DNA from: Mytilus edulis
Lineage: Eukaryota > Mollusca > Bivalvia > Mytilida > Mytilidae
DNA length: 64,000 nt
NCBI RefSeq assembly: GCF_963676685.1
Contig: NC_092356.1
Location: 45,161,601-45,225,600 of the forward strand
Direction of reading: 5' to 3'
Within the stretch, counting starts at the first letter, position 1. The number at the start of each line of letters is the position of its first letter. The notes under the pieces were generated by a model. The model was not told where the DNA came from. It saw only the letters and a program-made list of their open reading frames with translations, and did no database searches. Shown in pieces: positions 22,936 through 34,692 of this stretch. A program made the position numbers and the translations under genes.

Positions 22936-24173
22936 CATTATGAAAATAATATCATTTTAAAGAGTATTTAAGATTGCACTTTTTGTTAATAATAGAGGTA
23001 TGTATTAAAAATAACTCTTGAAATAAAATTTGAGACAAGTTGATTTTCCATTTTTTTAGGTCTGAAAGTAACGGTTTTATTGAAAAACGCCCAAATATAT
23101 TAGGAAATGCTAGTTTGTAGATCGTATAAATAAAAAATATTTTCAGTCATTTAGAAAAAGCCTCTGGCCCTATCCAAAAGATGAAATGGACCATTGACTA
23201 TGACTAAAATATAAAACTTGTATAGTTTGGAATAGAGATATATATGATATACGAGGATGTTAAATTCATGTGCAGATATCCGAACTTATTATTTTATTAA
23301 ATAAAGAGCATGTTTCAATTAATTTATTATGGCAACGTATATTGTGTAGTTCAATCATGTATCTACTAAGAGACAGAAGGTGGGTTTGAACTTAACTCAA
23401 GTCACATTTAACGACAAAAGTGCAACATACATAAACAATCATACAAGGAAACAATAATTAAAAGTTTTTATATTCTTATCCCAATATTTATTATTTGGAA
23501 TCATTTGCCTTACTTAGATTCTGACCAATGCTTATATTCCAAATATATATGTATATGCCTCTATTATTGTTGTTGTTACCAATTATGTAAATCAATTGTA
23601 TCTGATTTTATACCCTTTATGGGCCCTGTTATTTGGGAAATAAAAATGTTCTATTCTATTCTTAGTCATAATAAAAAATATATAATTAAAGAAGTGCATA
23701 TGCAGCTGCACGGAGGAGACTTGTTTTGATTTGTTTATTTCTACCCCAATTTACTGGGATGAGTGTCAAATATAAATGTTAATTTATTATTAACATGTGG
23801 TATGATTGCCAATGAGACACTGAAAACAGGCAAAATACTTTTATTGAATTTGACTCGTTTTGTTAATATACATGGGCTATTTATAGAATATAAACTACAG
23901 ACTTTTTTTTAATTGTAATATTTTTGGACTTTAAACATAAGTGATATTATAAATATTATTCAAAATAAGTAAAATTTCATTGAATTGATTTTTTATGAAA
24001 TATAATGAAATTTGAACAATTTATTTAAAAGTACACAAAATCAGGGGAAATAACCCTAACCTCTCATAAATACAACTTCTTTATCAGGTAAAATTTATAA
24101 TCCCACCCTACTAAGATCTACTAATATCATGTCGTAGTTTGAGATAAGCTCCCTGGAGAAAATGTCACCATCC
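22936..24173. other. Non-coding, with a possible LINE 3' tail and a dispersed-repeat fragment
   Basis: At 23610-23680, TTTATGGGCCCTGTTATTTG followed by GGAAATAAAAATGTTCTATT resembles the 3' end of invertebrate non-LTR retrotransposons as I recall them; no reverse transcriptase is attached. At 23796-23830, GTGGTATGATTGCCAATGAG is the end of a dispersed mussel repeat. Otherwise AT-rich and empty. Confidence 0.4.
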
Positions 24174-25185
24174 AATGGCGGGTCCAGAATTTTGGAAAAG
24201 AGGGGGGCGAAGTTATAAATTTTGCCGAGCGGAGCGAGCCGAAAAAAATTTTGGGACCCTTTTTTTTGGCTAAAAAACATAAAATAAGTGTAAAATGTGT
24301 ACAATGCATTTTAGTTAAAGTGTAGGGGCTGAACATTTTCGGTGCCGTATTCTCTACATTGATTGTCTATTATAAAATGATTGAATATTTCCAAAGCTAC
24401 ATGTACATTGATGTATGTACTATTTAATATATTTGAAGTGGAATTTTCAGTAAAAAATGGGACATGGGAAATTCCCGTTTGTTGTATCATGTATGGTTAG
24501 TTTGCATAACTTTACAGATTTCTTGTTGTGAACAAGATATAGTACGGCTATTCAATGAAATTTACAATACGACCGACACGAAGAAAAACAAACAAGAAAA
24601 TTTAATCATTGAAATGTTTGGTTGAAATATTTCACCCAACAATGGAAGCGAGGGGGTACAAATCAACCAAAAGGTTACGAATGAATCGGAAACGAAAATG
24701 AAGTTATGAACAACGGTCGACACATGGTGTCATATATAGGCCACACCCAGCAGGCCAGTTGCAGTCAGGGCTTCGATTTACGCCCGTTTTTTCTTAGAGT
24801 GTAATATAACTTTCTGTTGGGTGGAATTATGAAAAAGAAGTCAATACGTCCTTGCTCAATACTTTGTCGCTTTGAAGGCGTCATCCTTAGCCTAAGTAAA
24901 CATGTGCTACTGTAATTTGAATTTAAAATGACTTACTTGTCAACTCCACCGTAGCGAATTGCATAACTTTGACATAATCAATAATATATAACAGTGAATA
25001 CGAGCGAAAAATATCGTTTTTTATAAGTGAAGAATTGTCGCATTAGAATTAAATACACGGCAAAATTCACGAAGTCTAGGCTGATTATTAATCATTTAAA
25101 AAAAAAAAAAAGCCCCCAAAAAAGTTCCAGCAAAGGGGGTGGGGAGGTGTACGCCCTCTACGCCCCCCCTCTGAATCAACCACTG
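24174..25185. mobile_element. hAT-like non-autonomous element (CAGTGGCGGATCCAG-type ends)
   Basis: The left end reads AATGGCGGGTCCAGAATTTT and the right end, complemented, reads CAGTGGTTGATTCAGAGGGG, both diverged forms of a CAGTGGCGGATCCAG terminus. CCATCC is duplicated at 24168-24173 and 25186-25191, fitting a short target duplication. The interior has the GAGCGGAGCGAGCCG phrase and a remnant ORF at 24765-24884 on the minus strand. It lacks a transposase domain. Confidence 0.65.
24765..24884 (-). pseudogene. Remnant N-terminus, possibly of a hAT-type transposase (39 codons)
   Basis: A 39-codon minus-strand ORF, MTPSKRQSIEQGRIDFFFII continuing PPNRKLYYTLRKNGRKSKP. Short basic starts of the form M-x-S-K-R-Q followed by a FF-containing motif are, as I recall, common at the N-termini of hAT-family transposase-like proteins. 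QGRIDFFF fits the Q-x-x-I-x-x-F-F pattern of a PCNA-interacting peptide. The frame stops before any zinc finger or DDE domain. The hAT reading rests on this and the flanking element ends, and is inference. Confidence 0.35.
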
Positions 25186-25270
25186 CCATCCGTTCGGTAG
25201 ACCAAACAAATCAAGGAACTAGACATGATAATGAATAAATAATGTTCAGACTTCTCTAACAAGAAGATAT

Positions 25271-27220
25271 ATATATGTTAGACTCAAATCAATGTCCGGC
25301 CTCTAATCGACGTCCGTTCCTCAAATCGACGACCAAATCTGACGTTACATTTTCAAATCGACGTCCAATATTTTGATACTCTAATCGACGTCTATTGTGA
25401 CGTAATGTTTTGCTAAAACGACCTCCGATTGATTGTAGTCGTCTTTAACCGATGTCCAAATTATCAATAAATAATAATTTACTAGACTTAATTTACACTT
25501 ATGTATACATGTACATGTATTGTAGGGTTCTTATGACAACTAAATTTTCAAACATTTATACATACTTTCTAATAGTATATAGATTTTTTCAAACCGAAAT
25601 AGGTAAAATGCTTGATGAAAAATTGATTCAATCGTGTCATTCCTATTCATATTAATAACGAGAAGGCAACCCAACGACCAAGAAAACCAAACGACTAATA
25701 GGAACATTATTCAGTCTTCAACAATAGACAAAATAAAGAAGTACAAGGTACACTGAGGCAATTGTTGCGAAGGTAAATTTCGGTCTATGTAAGATATTTT
25801 TCAACAAATTTCTGAGTTTTACACCTGGAGTGAAAGTATACGTATCACTGTGTATCATCGTACAGCGGATGTAGGTACTAACCAAGCGGGAGTGAGCGAT
25901 TTTGATCTTACACGGTAACGAAAATCTGTGAAAATTTTGTTCACATAATATCAATGTGTACTTCAATCTAAACATAATTGCTGTTTTAAAAAATGATTTT
26001 GTCGTAGGTTGATGATAAGAGATGTCTCATTATTTTCCCAAAACAAGAACGATCACAGAAAACATGTGCAAATACTTGTCAAAGAAGTTGGCCCTCGTCT
26101 CATCCGATATATTCTATATTCATTGCAACTCTTTTTTCTGATAGAAGGCCACTGTCTGTGTGTAATAAATATAGTTGTTTCAATAATTGGCATTATAATC
26201 TTTCATACATATGTTATTTTTCGATATTTTATCCCGAAAAAAGCGTTGTGTACGGTGTTTAGCTGACCACATAAATCCTTATGTACGATGCATAGTTAAG
26301 TTGTTGTACACCGTACACAAACACTTTATTTTCATACTCGTTTATTACCCAAAAAGTTTGAAGGAATGAGTAATCACAGGTAGGTTTATGATTGGTAGCT
26401 TTTACTTTTGCCCAGTATTAGGTTTCGTTCAGATAAAACATGTAAATGTCTAAACAACTGTATCGAAACTGAAAGTTAGTGTTGACATTCACAACTATTT
26501 GCACATAAACAAGTTAATTGTTCTTATTAGAATATCAAAGTTGTTTTACGAATAGGAAAAATCGATGCGAAAATTATTTGGGAGCAGGAATTTCAAATGT
26601 TGAGAAATGTACATTGAATATTGATAAAGCAAAACAAAGATTTTCGTTACCGTGTAAGTTCAAAATCGATCATGCCCGCTTGGTTAGTACCTATTTCCTC
26701 TGGACTGATGATACACGGTGCGTATGTTTGTCATATTTGTTTTGGGGAATTGTTTTTTTTTTTTTATTAAATTTCTATAAATTGTTTATTTTCCAATTTT
26801 GATTTTTTTTCTTATCATTGTTGAAAGCCGTACGGTTGCCTTAAATTGCTCACATCTACTTCATTTAAACTCTGGTGGAAATCAAACCACACCTTATTTT
26901 TATATAATCTCTAAAATTTTAAAATTGATATCACAACTTTATGTACAAATTTTTTTTATTCTTTTGAATAGATCTTATTTGTCACACATAATATGTTTGA
27001 AGGTCTAAATTTTCAACTGCTATCGGTTCAGTTCAATTTGGTTTTCTGTGTTCAAAACGAACGTTGATTCGAGTAGCTATAAATTGGACGTCGATTAGTG
27101 AAGCCAAAAAATGGACGTCGATTTGGAATGCTATTTCATTGGGACGTCAGATTTGGACGTCGATTTGAGGAACGGACGTTGATGAGAGACCGGACGTCGA
27201 TCTGAGTCTTACATATATAT
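25271..27220. mobile_element. 1.95-kb foldback element with AATCGACGTCC-rich inverted ends
   Basis: The left arm (25271-25460) and right arm (about 27050-27220) are inverted copies. Both start ATATATATGTWAGACTCA, then run as ~25-bp-spaced repeats of AATCGACGTCC (about seven per arm, diverged). A second, inner inverted pair lies at 25845-25960 and 26615-26720 (CACGGTAACGAAAATCTGTG against its complement). No transposase is recognised, and short ORFs are explained by the inner arms. At 26818-26900 sits a fragment of another dispersed repeat (GAAAGCCGTACGGTTGCCTT). The flanking (TA)n blurs any target duplication. Confidence 0.8.
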
Positions 27221-29235
27221 AATATATATACATTCAAGTCTAAATTGAAAACTACGTTCAAACCTAATATGATTGCGTTGGATAAAAACCGCAATTTTTA
27301 TACGTGTGCATGTAAAACAAATTTCGTTGTAGAAGGTCTAAATACAGCACAAACAACATTTTCAAAAAGACCAAAAAAGTGAAAAAGTATATTTAAACAA
27401 AACGCATTTGACTAACAGGTCGAACAACTGATGTTCTTTGTGCATCATCATGTCAGAGAAAATTGAACTTTGCTAATTTTAAGTAGTAATAATGATTTAT
27501 AATGTCCATGAATAGCTGCCAGGAAAAGTATCCGGTTTAAATTTGTACCTCAGGCTGGTTTAAATTTCCACTTCAAGAATTATGTACGATCGATCAGGTC
27601 TCACAAAGCCGGCATTTTTCTATTTGTTATACATGTCATGTATAGACCCCTCGCACGTGATCTAGAAGGATCGGAGATGGTACGTCAACCAAATGCACTG
27701 GTATAACCATTCAACAAGTCTCAACGGTAAAACGAGGAGACTGAAGGATAAGTAGGTTGTTCTACTTTTAAGCTCCGCACTTTATGTAGTAATTTCGCGT
27801 GTCGTTATATATAGCTGATAAATTATCGCCAATACTAAGTGAGATGTAGAGTGAGGTAGTGTGTCCATAGGCTGGTTCTCTCCCTAAGGCCTTGCAAAAT
27901 ATCAAACAGATAAAGGACGGGGAACCAGTCTATTTGGTCTCTAATCATCTCTTCAACCTGTGTCTCTTCAAATTAATATAACATATTTATATTGCATGGA
28001 ACTATATTTACCTAAGCTGTTTTTAACTTAACAAATATGATGTGTTTGGTCTTCATTGGTCTTCAACTTTTTACTTAAATATTCGGTACTTCTAAGTTCG
28101 AGTGTAACGGATGATTCTTATATGAGCTGTAACCGAAACACAATCATATGACTGATATCTATGGTGAGTTCTTATTTATTACCCGTTAAATAAAATTTAG
28201 AATGGAAATGGGGAATATGTCAAAGAGACAACAACATGTAAAAGTTCAGATCAATATTGAAATAAAGTCCATTTCGGAATTAAAATTTATTGCCGGATTT
28301 TTTTTAACAGAAGAACTGAACTCCGAGGGGATTTTCCAGTGAATGAAACCGGACAAAATTAAAAGTACTAGACTACCTCTACCAACTATACTGACAATTA
28401 CAGAGCTTTTATTTCCTAGCCGTTGGTTCAGGCAAAGAAAAAAAAACTCGTTTTATAGCTATCTTAACTGTTGCTCCAATTTGTACAGTAATTTTGTTAA
28501 ATTATTTATAGCTCCGTTATACTGACAAAAATCCAAAACAAATACAGTTGGTTAACATGACATATATTGTAGATCATCGTCCAATTAACTGTGTAATCAT
28601 ACATCATATAGATAAGCAACAAAACTGACCGTTTGAAAATCCAAGCAATCATACAAACAATTCGGACAGTCGCTAAAACAAGTTCTTGTCGATGCTATTA
28701 GATACTATATAAAAGTACATACAAGGGTGTACAATTAAATCAACACTATAAAAACTATATGCGTCCAAATTGTATCTCAAGACCTATCCGCTTCCAATAC
28801 ACCAACAGTCAAAATCCGATACACAAATACCGAGCAACGATAAGAGTAAAACACAACACTTAAAAAATCTAGAACTCAATACTATCTTTTATTCTTTGCA
28901 AAGTGGCGACTTAATTTTTATTTATTAGGTCTTGATACTTTCCGATGAAGTTTTAAAAAAAGACGACCAAACAAAACTCTGGCTCAATTTATTTTAATCA
29001 TCAGACACCGATGGCGTTTTACAAAGTCAGAGTATAGTAACTGCAAGCTGCTTAATATTGTATGTTTTGAAGCGTCATTTTATACACAGTCAGGTGTAGT
29101 TGAGTCAATATATCTAATCCGCCTCAAAATGAGATCCTCAAAAGTTGTGTGTAAACAAAAATCTCTGTATAGTGATATTTAACATGTTTCTAGTTAAAAA
29201 AGAAAGTGACTGAGCTTAACCATTTGTGTTGATTT
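27221..29235. other. Non-coding; one dispersed-repeat fragment
   Basis: At 28198-28245, GAATGGAAATGGGGAATATG followed by TCAAAGAGACAACAA matches the 3' tail of the retroelement at 36300-38060. A possible stem (GGCTGGTTCTC against GGGGAACCAGT) spans 27871-27930. No gene or RNA that I can support. Confidence 0.4.
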
Positions 29236-31840
29236 GGAAAGTAGAGGAACATAGAATAAATGTGTAAAGTAGAGGAACATAGAATAAATGTGTAAAGTAG
29301 AGGAACATAGAATAAATGTGTAAAGTAGAGGAACATAGAATAAATGTGTAAAAGTAGAGGCACATAGAATAAATGTGTAAAAGTAGAGGCACATAGAATA
29401 AATGTGTAAAAGTAGAGGGACATAGAATAAATGTGTAGAGGGACATAAAATAAATGTGTAAAAGTAGAGGGACATAGAATAAATGTGTAAAAGTAGAGGA
29501 ACATAGAATAAATGTGTAAAGTAGAGGAACATAGAATAAATGTGTAAAGTAGAGGAACATAGAATAAATGTGTAAAGTAGAGGAACATAGAATAAATGTG
29601 TAAAGTAGAGGAACATAGAATAAATGTGTAAAAGTAGAGGGACATAGAATAAATGTGTAAAAGTAGAGGGACATAGAATAAATGTGTAAAAGTAGAGGGA
29701 CATAGAATAAATGTGTAAAAGTAGAGGGACATAGAATAAATGTGTGAAAGTAGAGGAACATAGAATAAATGTGTAAAAGTAGAGTGACATAGAATAAATG
29801 TGTAAAGTAGAGGGACATAGAATAATTGTGTAAAGTAGAGGAGTATAAAAATAAATGTGTAAAGTAGAGTAACGTAGAATAAATGTGTAAAAGTAGAGGG
29901 ACATAGAATAAATGTGTAAAAGGAGAGGGACATAGAATAATTGTGTAAAGTAGAGGGACATAGAATAAATGTGTAAAGTAGAGGAACATATAATAAATGT
30001 GTAAAAGTAGAGGAACATAGAATAAATGTGTAAAAGTAGAGGGACATAAAATAAATGTGTAAAAGTAGAGGGACATAGAATAAATGTGTAAAAGGAGAGG
30101 GACATAGAATAAATATGTCAAAGTAGAGTGACATAGAATAAATGTGGTAAAGTAGAGTGACATAGAATAAATGTGTTAAAGTAGAGTGACATAGAATAAA
30201 TGTTTATAAAAGTAGAGGAACATAGAATAAATGGGTAAAAGTAGAGGGACATAGAATAAATAAGTAAAAGTAGAGTGACATAGAATAAATGTGTTAAGTA
30301 GAGGAACATAGAATAAATGTGTAAAAGTAGAGGGACATAGAATAAAGGTGTAAAAGTACAGGGACATAGAATAAATGTGCAAAAGTAGAGGAACATAGAA
30401 TAAATGTGTAAAGTAGAGGAACATAGAATAAATGTGTAAAGTAGAGGAACATAGAATAAATGTGTAAAAGTAGAGGGACATAGAATAAATGTGTAATGTA
30501 GAGGAACATAGAATAAATGTGTAAAAGTAGAGGGACATAGAATAAATGTGTAAAAGTAGAGTGACATAGAATAAATGTGTAAAAGTAGAGTGACATAGAA
30601 TAAATGTGTAAAGGTAGAGTGACATGGAATAAATGTGTAAAGTAGAGGAACATAGAATAAATGTGTGAAAGTAGAGGGACATAGAATATATGTGTAAAAG
30701 TAGAGGGACATAGAATAAATGTGTAAAGTAGAGGAACATAGAATAAATGTGTAAAAGTAGAGGGACATAGAATAAATGTGTGAAAGTAGAGGAACATAGA
30801 ATAAATGTGTAAAAGTAGAGTGACATAGAATAAATGTGTAAAGTAGAGGGACATAGAATAATTGTGTAAAGTAGAGGAGTATAGAATAAATATGTAAAGT
30901 AGAGTAACGTAGAATAAATGTGTAAAAGTAGAGGGACATAGAATAAATGTGTAAAAGGAGAGGGACATATAATAAATGTGTAAAAGTAGAGGGACATAGA
31001 ATAAATCTGTAAAGTAGAGGAACATAGAATAAATGTGTAAAAGTAGAGGGACATAGAATAAATGTGTAAAGTAGAGGAGCATAGAATAAATCTGTAAAGT
31101 AGAGGAACATAGAATAAATGTGTAAAAGTAGAGGGACATAGAATAAATGTGTAAAAGTAGAGGGACATAGAATAAATGTGTAAAAGTAGAGGGACATAGA
31201 ATAAATGTGTAAAGTAGAGGAACATAGAATAAATGTGTAAAGTAGAGGAACATAGAATAAATGTGTAAAGTAGAGGAACATAGAATAAATGTGTAAAAGT
31301 AGAGGGACATAGAATAAATGTGTAAAATCAGAGGGACATAGAATAAATGTGTAAAAGTAGAGGGACATAGAATAAATGTGTAAAGTAGAGGAACATACTA
31401 GAATAATGTGTAAAGTAGAGGAACATAGAATAAATGTGTAAAGTAGAGGAACATAGAATAAATGTGTAAAGTAGAGGGACATAGAATAAATGTTTAAAGT
31501 AAAGGAACATAGAATAAATGTGTAAAAGTAGAGGAACATAGAATAAATGTGTAAAGTAGAGGAACATACTAGAATAATGTGTAAAGTAGAGGAACATAGA
31601 ATAAATGTGTAAAGTAGAGGAACATAGAATAAATGTGTAAAGTAGAGGGACATAGAATAAATGTTTAAAGTAAAGGAACATAGAATAAATGTGTAAAGTA
31701 GAGGGACATAGAATAAATGTGTAAAAGTAGAGGGACATAGAATAAATGTGTAAAAGAAGAGAGACATAGAATAAATGTGTAAAGTAGAGGAACATAGAAT
31801 AAATGTGTAAAGTAGAGGAACATAGAATAAATGTGTAAAA
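29236..31840. repeat. 28/29-bp minisatellite, about 90 units
   Basis: The unit is GTAGAGGAACATAGAATAAA followed by TGTGTAAA(A). Two main unit types recur: 28 bp with GAGGAAC, and 29 bp (an extra A) with GAGGGAC; minor types have GAGTGAC or GAGTAACG. Higher-order copying is visible. A distinctive run (GAGTGAC, AATAATTG, GAGGAGTATA, GAGTAACGTAG, AAAGGAGAGG) occurs at ~29781 and again at ~30817, 1,036 bp apart. ACATACTAGAATAATG occurs at ~31394 and ~31565, 171 bp (six units) apart. All three minus-strand frames stay open for over 300 codons because the unit carries no stop there; I regard these frames as non-coding. Confidence 0.97.
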
Positions 31841-32059
31841 ACTATGGAGCTATAAAATGTGTTCAAAGTAAAAAAAAATTCAAAGCATTAATTTTATTGT
31901 GTTAAAAAAGAGATTTCTTACCACATCACGAAAGGATTTTCGGGGTATGCTTATTTACGGAAAAAGTAATCTCACTTTGTACCCCGAAAATATAACCACA
32001 TATGTGAAAATGTCACAGCTTCGGAACGAGCTACAAGTACCTGGCCACGTCCACTTTTT
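31841..32059. other. Non-coding spacer with an inverted motif
   Basis: TTTTCGGGGTATGCTTATTT and TTTGTACCCCGAAAATATAA form a loose inverted pair at 31935-31995. No gene. Confidence 0.4.
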
Positions 32060-32440
32060 TGTCCATCTGATGCGTTAGACCTTTTACAACTGATTTTTAT
32101 AGTTTGTCCTTATGTTGTACTGTTTTAACAATGTCCCAAGTTAGGGAGAGTGTTTGGGATCACGCTAATATGTTTAACCCCGCCACATTATTTATGTATG
32201 TGTCTGTCCCAAGTCAGGAGCCTGAAATTCAGTGGTTGTTGTTTGTTTATGTGTTACATATCTGTTTTTCGTTCAATTTTTGTGCATAAATAAGGCCATT
32301 GGTTTTCTCGTTTGAATTGTTTTACATTGTCATTTCGGGTCCTTTTATAGCTGACTATGCGGTCTGGGCTTTTCTCGTTGTTGAAGGCCGTACGGTCCAT
32401 GCTGTGTGGCAATTTGATACAAACTTGATTGCAAATTTTA
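32060..32440 (+). repeat. Dispersed mussel repeat (GGCCGTACGGT family)
   Basis: Contains the ordered phrases TTTATAGTTTGTCCTTATGT, AAGGCCATTGGTTTTCTCGT, TTTATAGCTGACTATGCGG and GTTGAAGGCCGTACGGTCCA. Related blocks lie at 33510-33870, 40020-40130 and, in part, 57930 and 61620-61935. I recognise this as a high-copy mussel repeat from memory. No intact coding. Confidence 0.7.
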
Positions 32441-32499
32441 CATGTTTTTAGCAAGTTTTGCATCGATGATGATGAGGGATGGCTGTTTAAACGTCCAGC

Positions 32500-32735
32500 G
32501 GCAATTTAATATGCATAAGTTTAGGATGAGAACACGTTAATGTAGCATGAATATTCACCCTACTTTGCACTAGTCCAAGAGACGGATGTTTAACGTCTTA
32601 GTCCACACGGTAGCAGGCTGCACGAAGACATGTAAAACTAACATTACGCGTAGACATTTCACCCGACCCGGGTTCGATCCCACGACCTACTGCACTCGTG
32701 GCGAACAGACAACCTTACGATACCGAGGCGGTTAG
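32500..32735 (-). repeat. tRNA-derived SINE-like element
   Basis: On the minus strand a tRNA-like head can be read: CCGCCTCGGTATCGTAAGGT, then TCGTGGGATCGAACCCGGGT with a B-box-like GATCGAACC at about 32670. The body continues through TGTCTTCGTGCAGCCTGCTA to the AGTGCAAAGTAGGGTGAATA region near 32560. Low AT content sets it apart from its surroundings. No clean target duplication found. Confidence 0.5.
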
Positions 32736-33500
32736 TTTTGCATCAAAAGGCATTGTGAACCAAATTGAATTAAAAGTATAACTAATCGTCGTCTCATTTA
32801 TTTTTGTAATAAATACTCAAATTATGGTTGAAGCATTCTTCGGGGTTTTATAACTTGGCTGACCTTTTCAAAAATAAGACAAATTATTGTTTCAACCTTA
32901 AAGTAGTACAAACACTCGACTGTGCTGAATTTAAAATAAAAAATATTAAAATATTTTTTGAAAATGGTCCTGATTGTATTATAACCAGGAGGAATTATAG
33001 ACGAATGATACATAATATATTTAATACATGTTTAGAACGTGGAGTTGACATTCTTCTGGTTTAATGCACATCAATATATATTACATAACAATAGTATGTG
33101 ATTATATATGTGAAACATTTTTATATGACGTGTATTCAATATTTAGATATGATCAATTATCGTTACAAGCACAATAAAGAATATTAATTTTAAAATATTA
33201 ATAATAATGAAGTTGTCTTTTATTTAAACCACCGTGTTGACATCTCAGCTCAGTCGTTACCGTAAAGTTAAATACAATATGAAGATTCTTAAATGATAAT
33301 GGAAAGATAATGTATATAACACACAAACAGTTCTATAATTCACCCTTGAATACATTAAACAATTAAACAAAGTCCCGGATGAACACATCTTGGTGGACTG
33401 TGGAACCACGCAATGTAAAAGGTTAGTTTTTGATAAATAAACTTTTTTCTCATGTAAATATTTATTGTTTGTTTTCCATGCTTAGTTCCAATCTGATAAG
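32736..33500. other. Non-coding, AT-rich
   Basis: A 78-codon + strand frame at 32828-33064 (MKHSSGFYNLADLFKNKTNY...) is the most protein-like stretch but has no recognisable domain or splice context. I do not call it. Confidence 0.35.
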
Positions 33501-33880
33501 TCGGGTTATTTCCATGCATAAATAAGGCCGTTAATTTTCTCGTTTGAATTGTTTTACATTTGTCATTTTGGGGATTTTTATAGCTGACTATGCGGACCTG
33601 TGTCACTTTGTCACTTAGGGAGTTGTTTCATTGGCAATTATACCACAACTTCTTTTTTATATATAATTCAAATCTGATGGGTCGGGTCCTTTTTAACTGA
33701 TTTTTACAGTTTGTTCTTATGTTATACTGTCACCACTGCCTAAGGTTAAGGAGAGAATTGAGTGCTCACAAACATTTGTAACCCCAAAAAATTCCATCTA
33801 TACCTATCACAAGTCTGGCGTCTGTAATTCAATAGTTGCCGTTGATTTCTTTTTCGATTGAATGCTTAACATTTTGTTCA
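33501..33880 (+). repeat. Two abutting fragments of the GGCCGTACGGT-family repeat
   Basis: 33515-33665 carries TTTTCTCGTTTGAATTGTTT, TTTATAGCTGACTATGCGG and GGAGTTGTTTCATTGGCAAT. 33680-33870 starts again with the upstream part of the same repeat (TTTTTACAGTTTGTTCTTAT). The order tail-then-head suggests two insertions or a tandem join. Confidence 0.6.
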
Positions 33881-34194
33881 TATTGGAATCTTTTAAATCA
33901 CAATCCCACAAGATGGTTTATTTAGAAAAAACACTCTGGCAGATTCACATGTGAAACAAGAGGTCAATACTTACAAAATACAATCACATACAATCATAGA
34001 AAGAAAGAAAACAACTTTGAAATGGAATATATTGATACTGATAAACTAACTGTTAAAAAAACTAACTGAAATACTAAGGCTTTTCTACCTCAGGAATAGA
34101 TTACCGTAGCTGTATTTGGCATAACTTTACGGAATTTTTGGTCCTCAATGCTCTTCAACTTCGTACTTTATTTGGCCTTTTAAACATTTTTTGA

Positions 34195-34290
34195 TTCGAG
34201 TGTCACTGATGAGTCTTTTGTAGACGAAATGCGCGTCTGACGTTTATAATTTTTTTTAATCCTGGTATCTATGATTAGTTTATTTACTAG
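34195..34290 (+). repeat. Dispersed repeat, second copy of the 1-60 family
   Basis: GAGTGTCACTGATGAGTCTT then TTGTAGACGAAATGCGCGTC closely matches positions 1-45, followed by CTGGTATCTATGATTAGTTT. Non-coding. Confidence 0.7.
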
Positions 34291-34692
34291 GATATAGACT
34301 GCACGGTATATGTTAAGCTCATTCTTGAATGCTGCATGGTCGGCTGTATGGTCACCTGTAGCTGCCTACTAAATCAACATCCTTTACTGTGGTGCATAGT
34401 TGTCTCACTATTGTGAATCATACTTCATATCTCTTTTACTGATTTTATAAACATTGCTACATGTATCAGGTTGAATATTTTGCATGAGATGTTGGGACAA
34501 AGGATTTACAATAGGGCTAAGACTCACAAAAGAAAGTCTTTAAAGCGTATACCGGGTTCTTAAATTCATAAAAAATGTTTATACTTGTATTCTGTGTGGT
34601 ATGTAATTTAATAATGTGAACCAAATCTCAACCAAATATAATTTCAAAAATTGGTCACAACTGACGTCATGAATAATTATTAATCAACACCC

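Noticed and set aside
23505..23729. 74-codon ORF as a gene
   Set aside because: It spans a probable LINE 3' tail (GGGCCCTGTT ... GGAAATAAAA) and lacks a domain.
26009..26266. 85-codon + strand ORF with a helix-like start
   Set aside because: No recognisable domain; it lies in the loop of a non-autonomous element, and its second half is AT-driven hydrophobic sequence.
25718..26802. Two ORFs sharing RFSLPCKxKIxHxRLVSTY on opposite strands
   Set aside because: They are the inner inverted arms of the foldback element; the frames are not otherwise conserved.
29236..31840. CRISPR-like regular repeats of 28 bp
   Set aside because: Units are head-to-tail with no spacers, and the host is an animal; this is a minisatellite.
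29190..31866. Minus-strand ORFs of 155-582 codons
   Set aside because: They follow a 28/29-bp minisatellite that lacks stops in every minus frame; all frames read the same short peptide repeated, with no start context, splice signal or domain.
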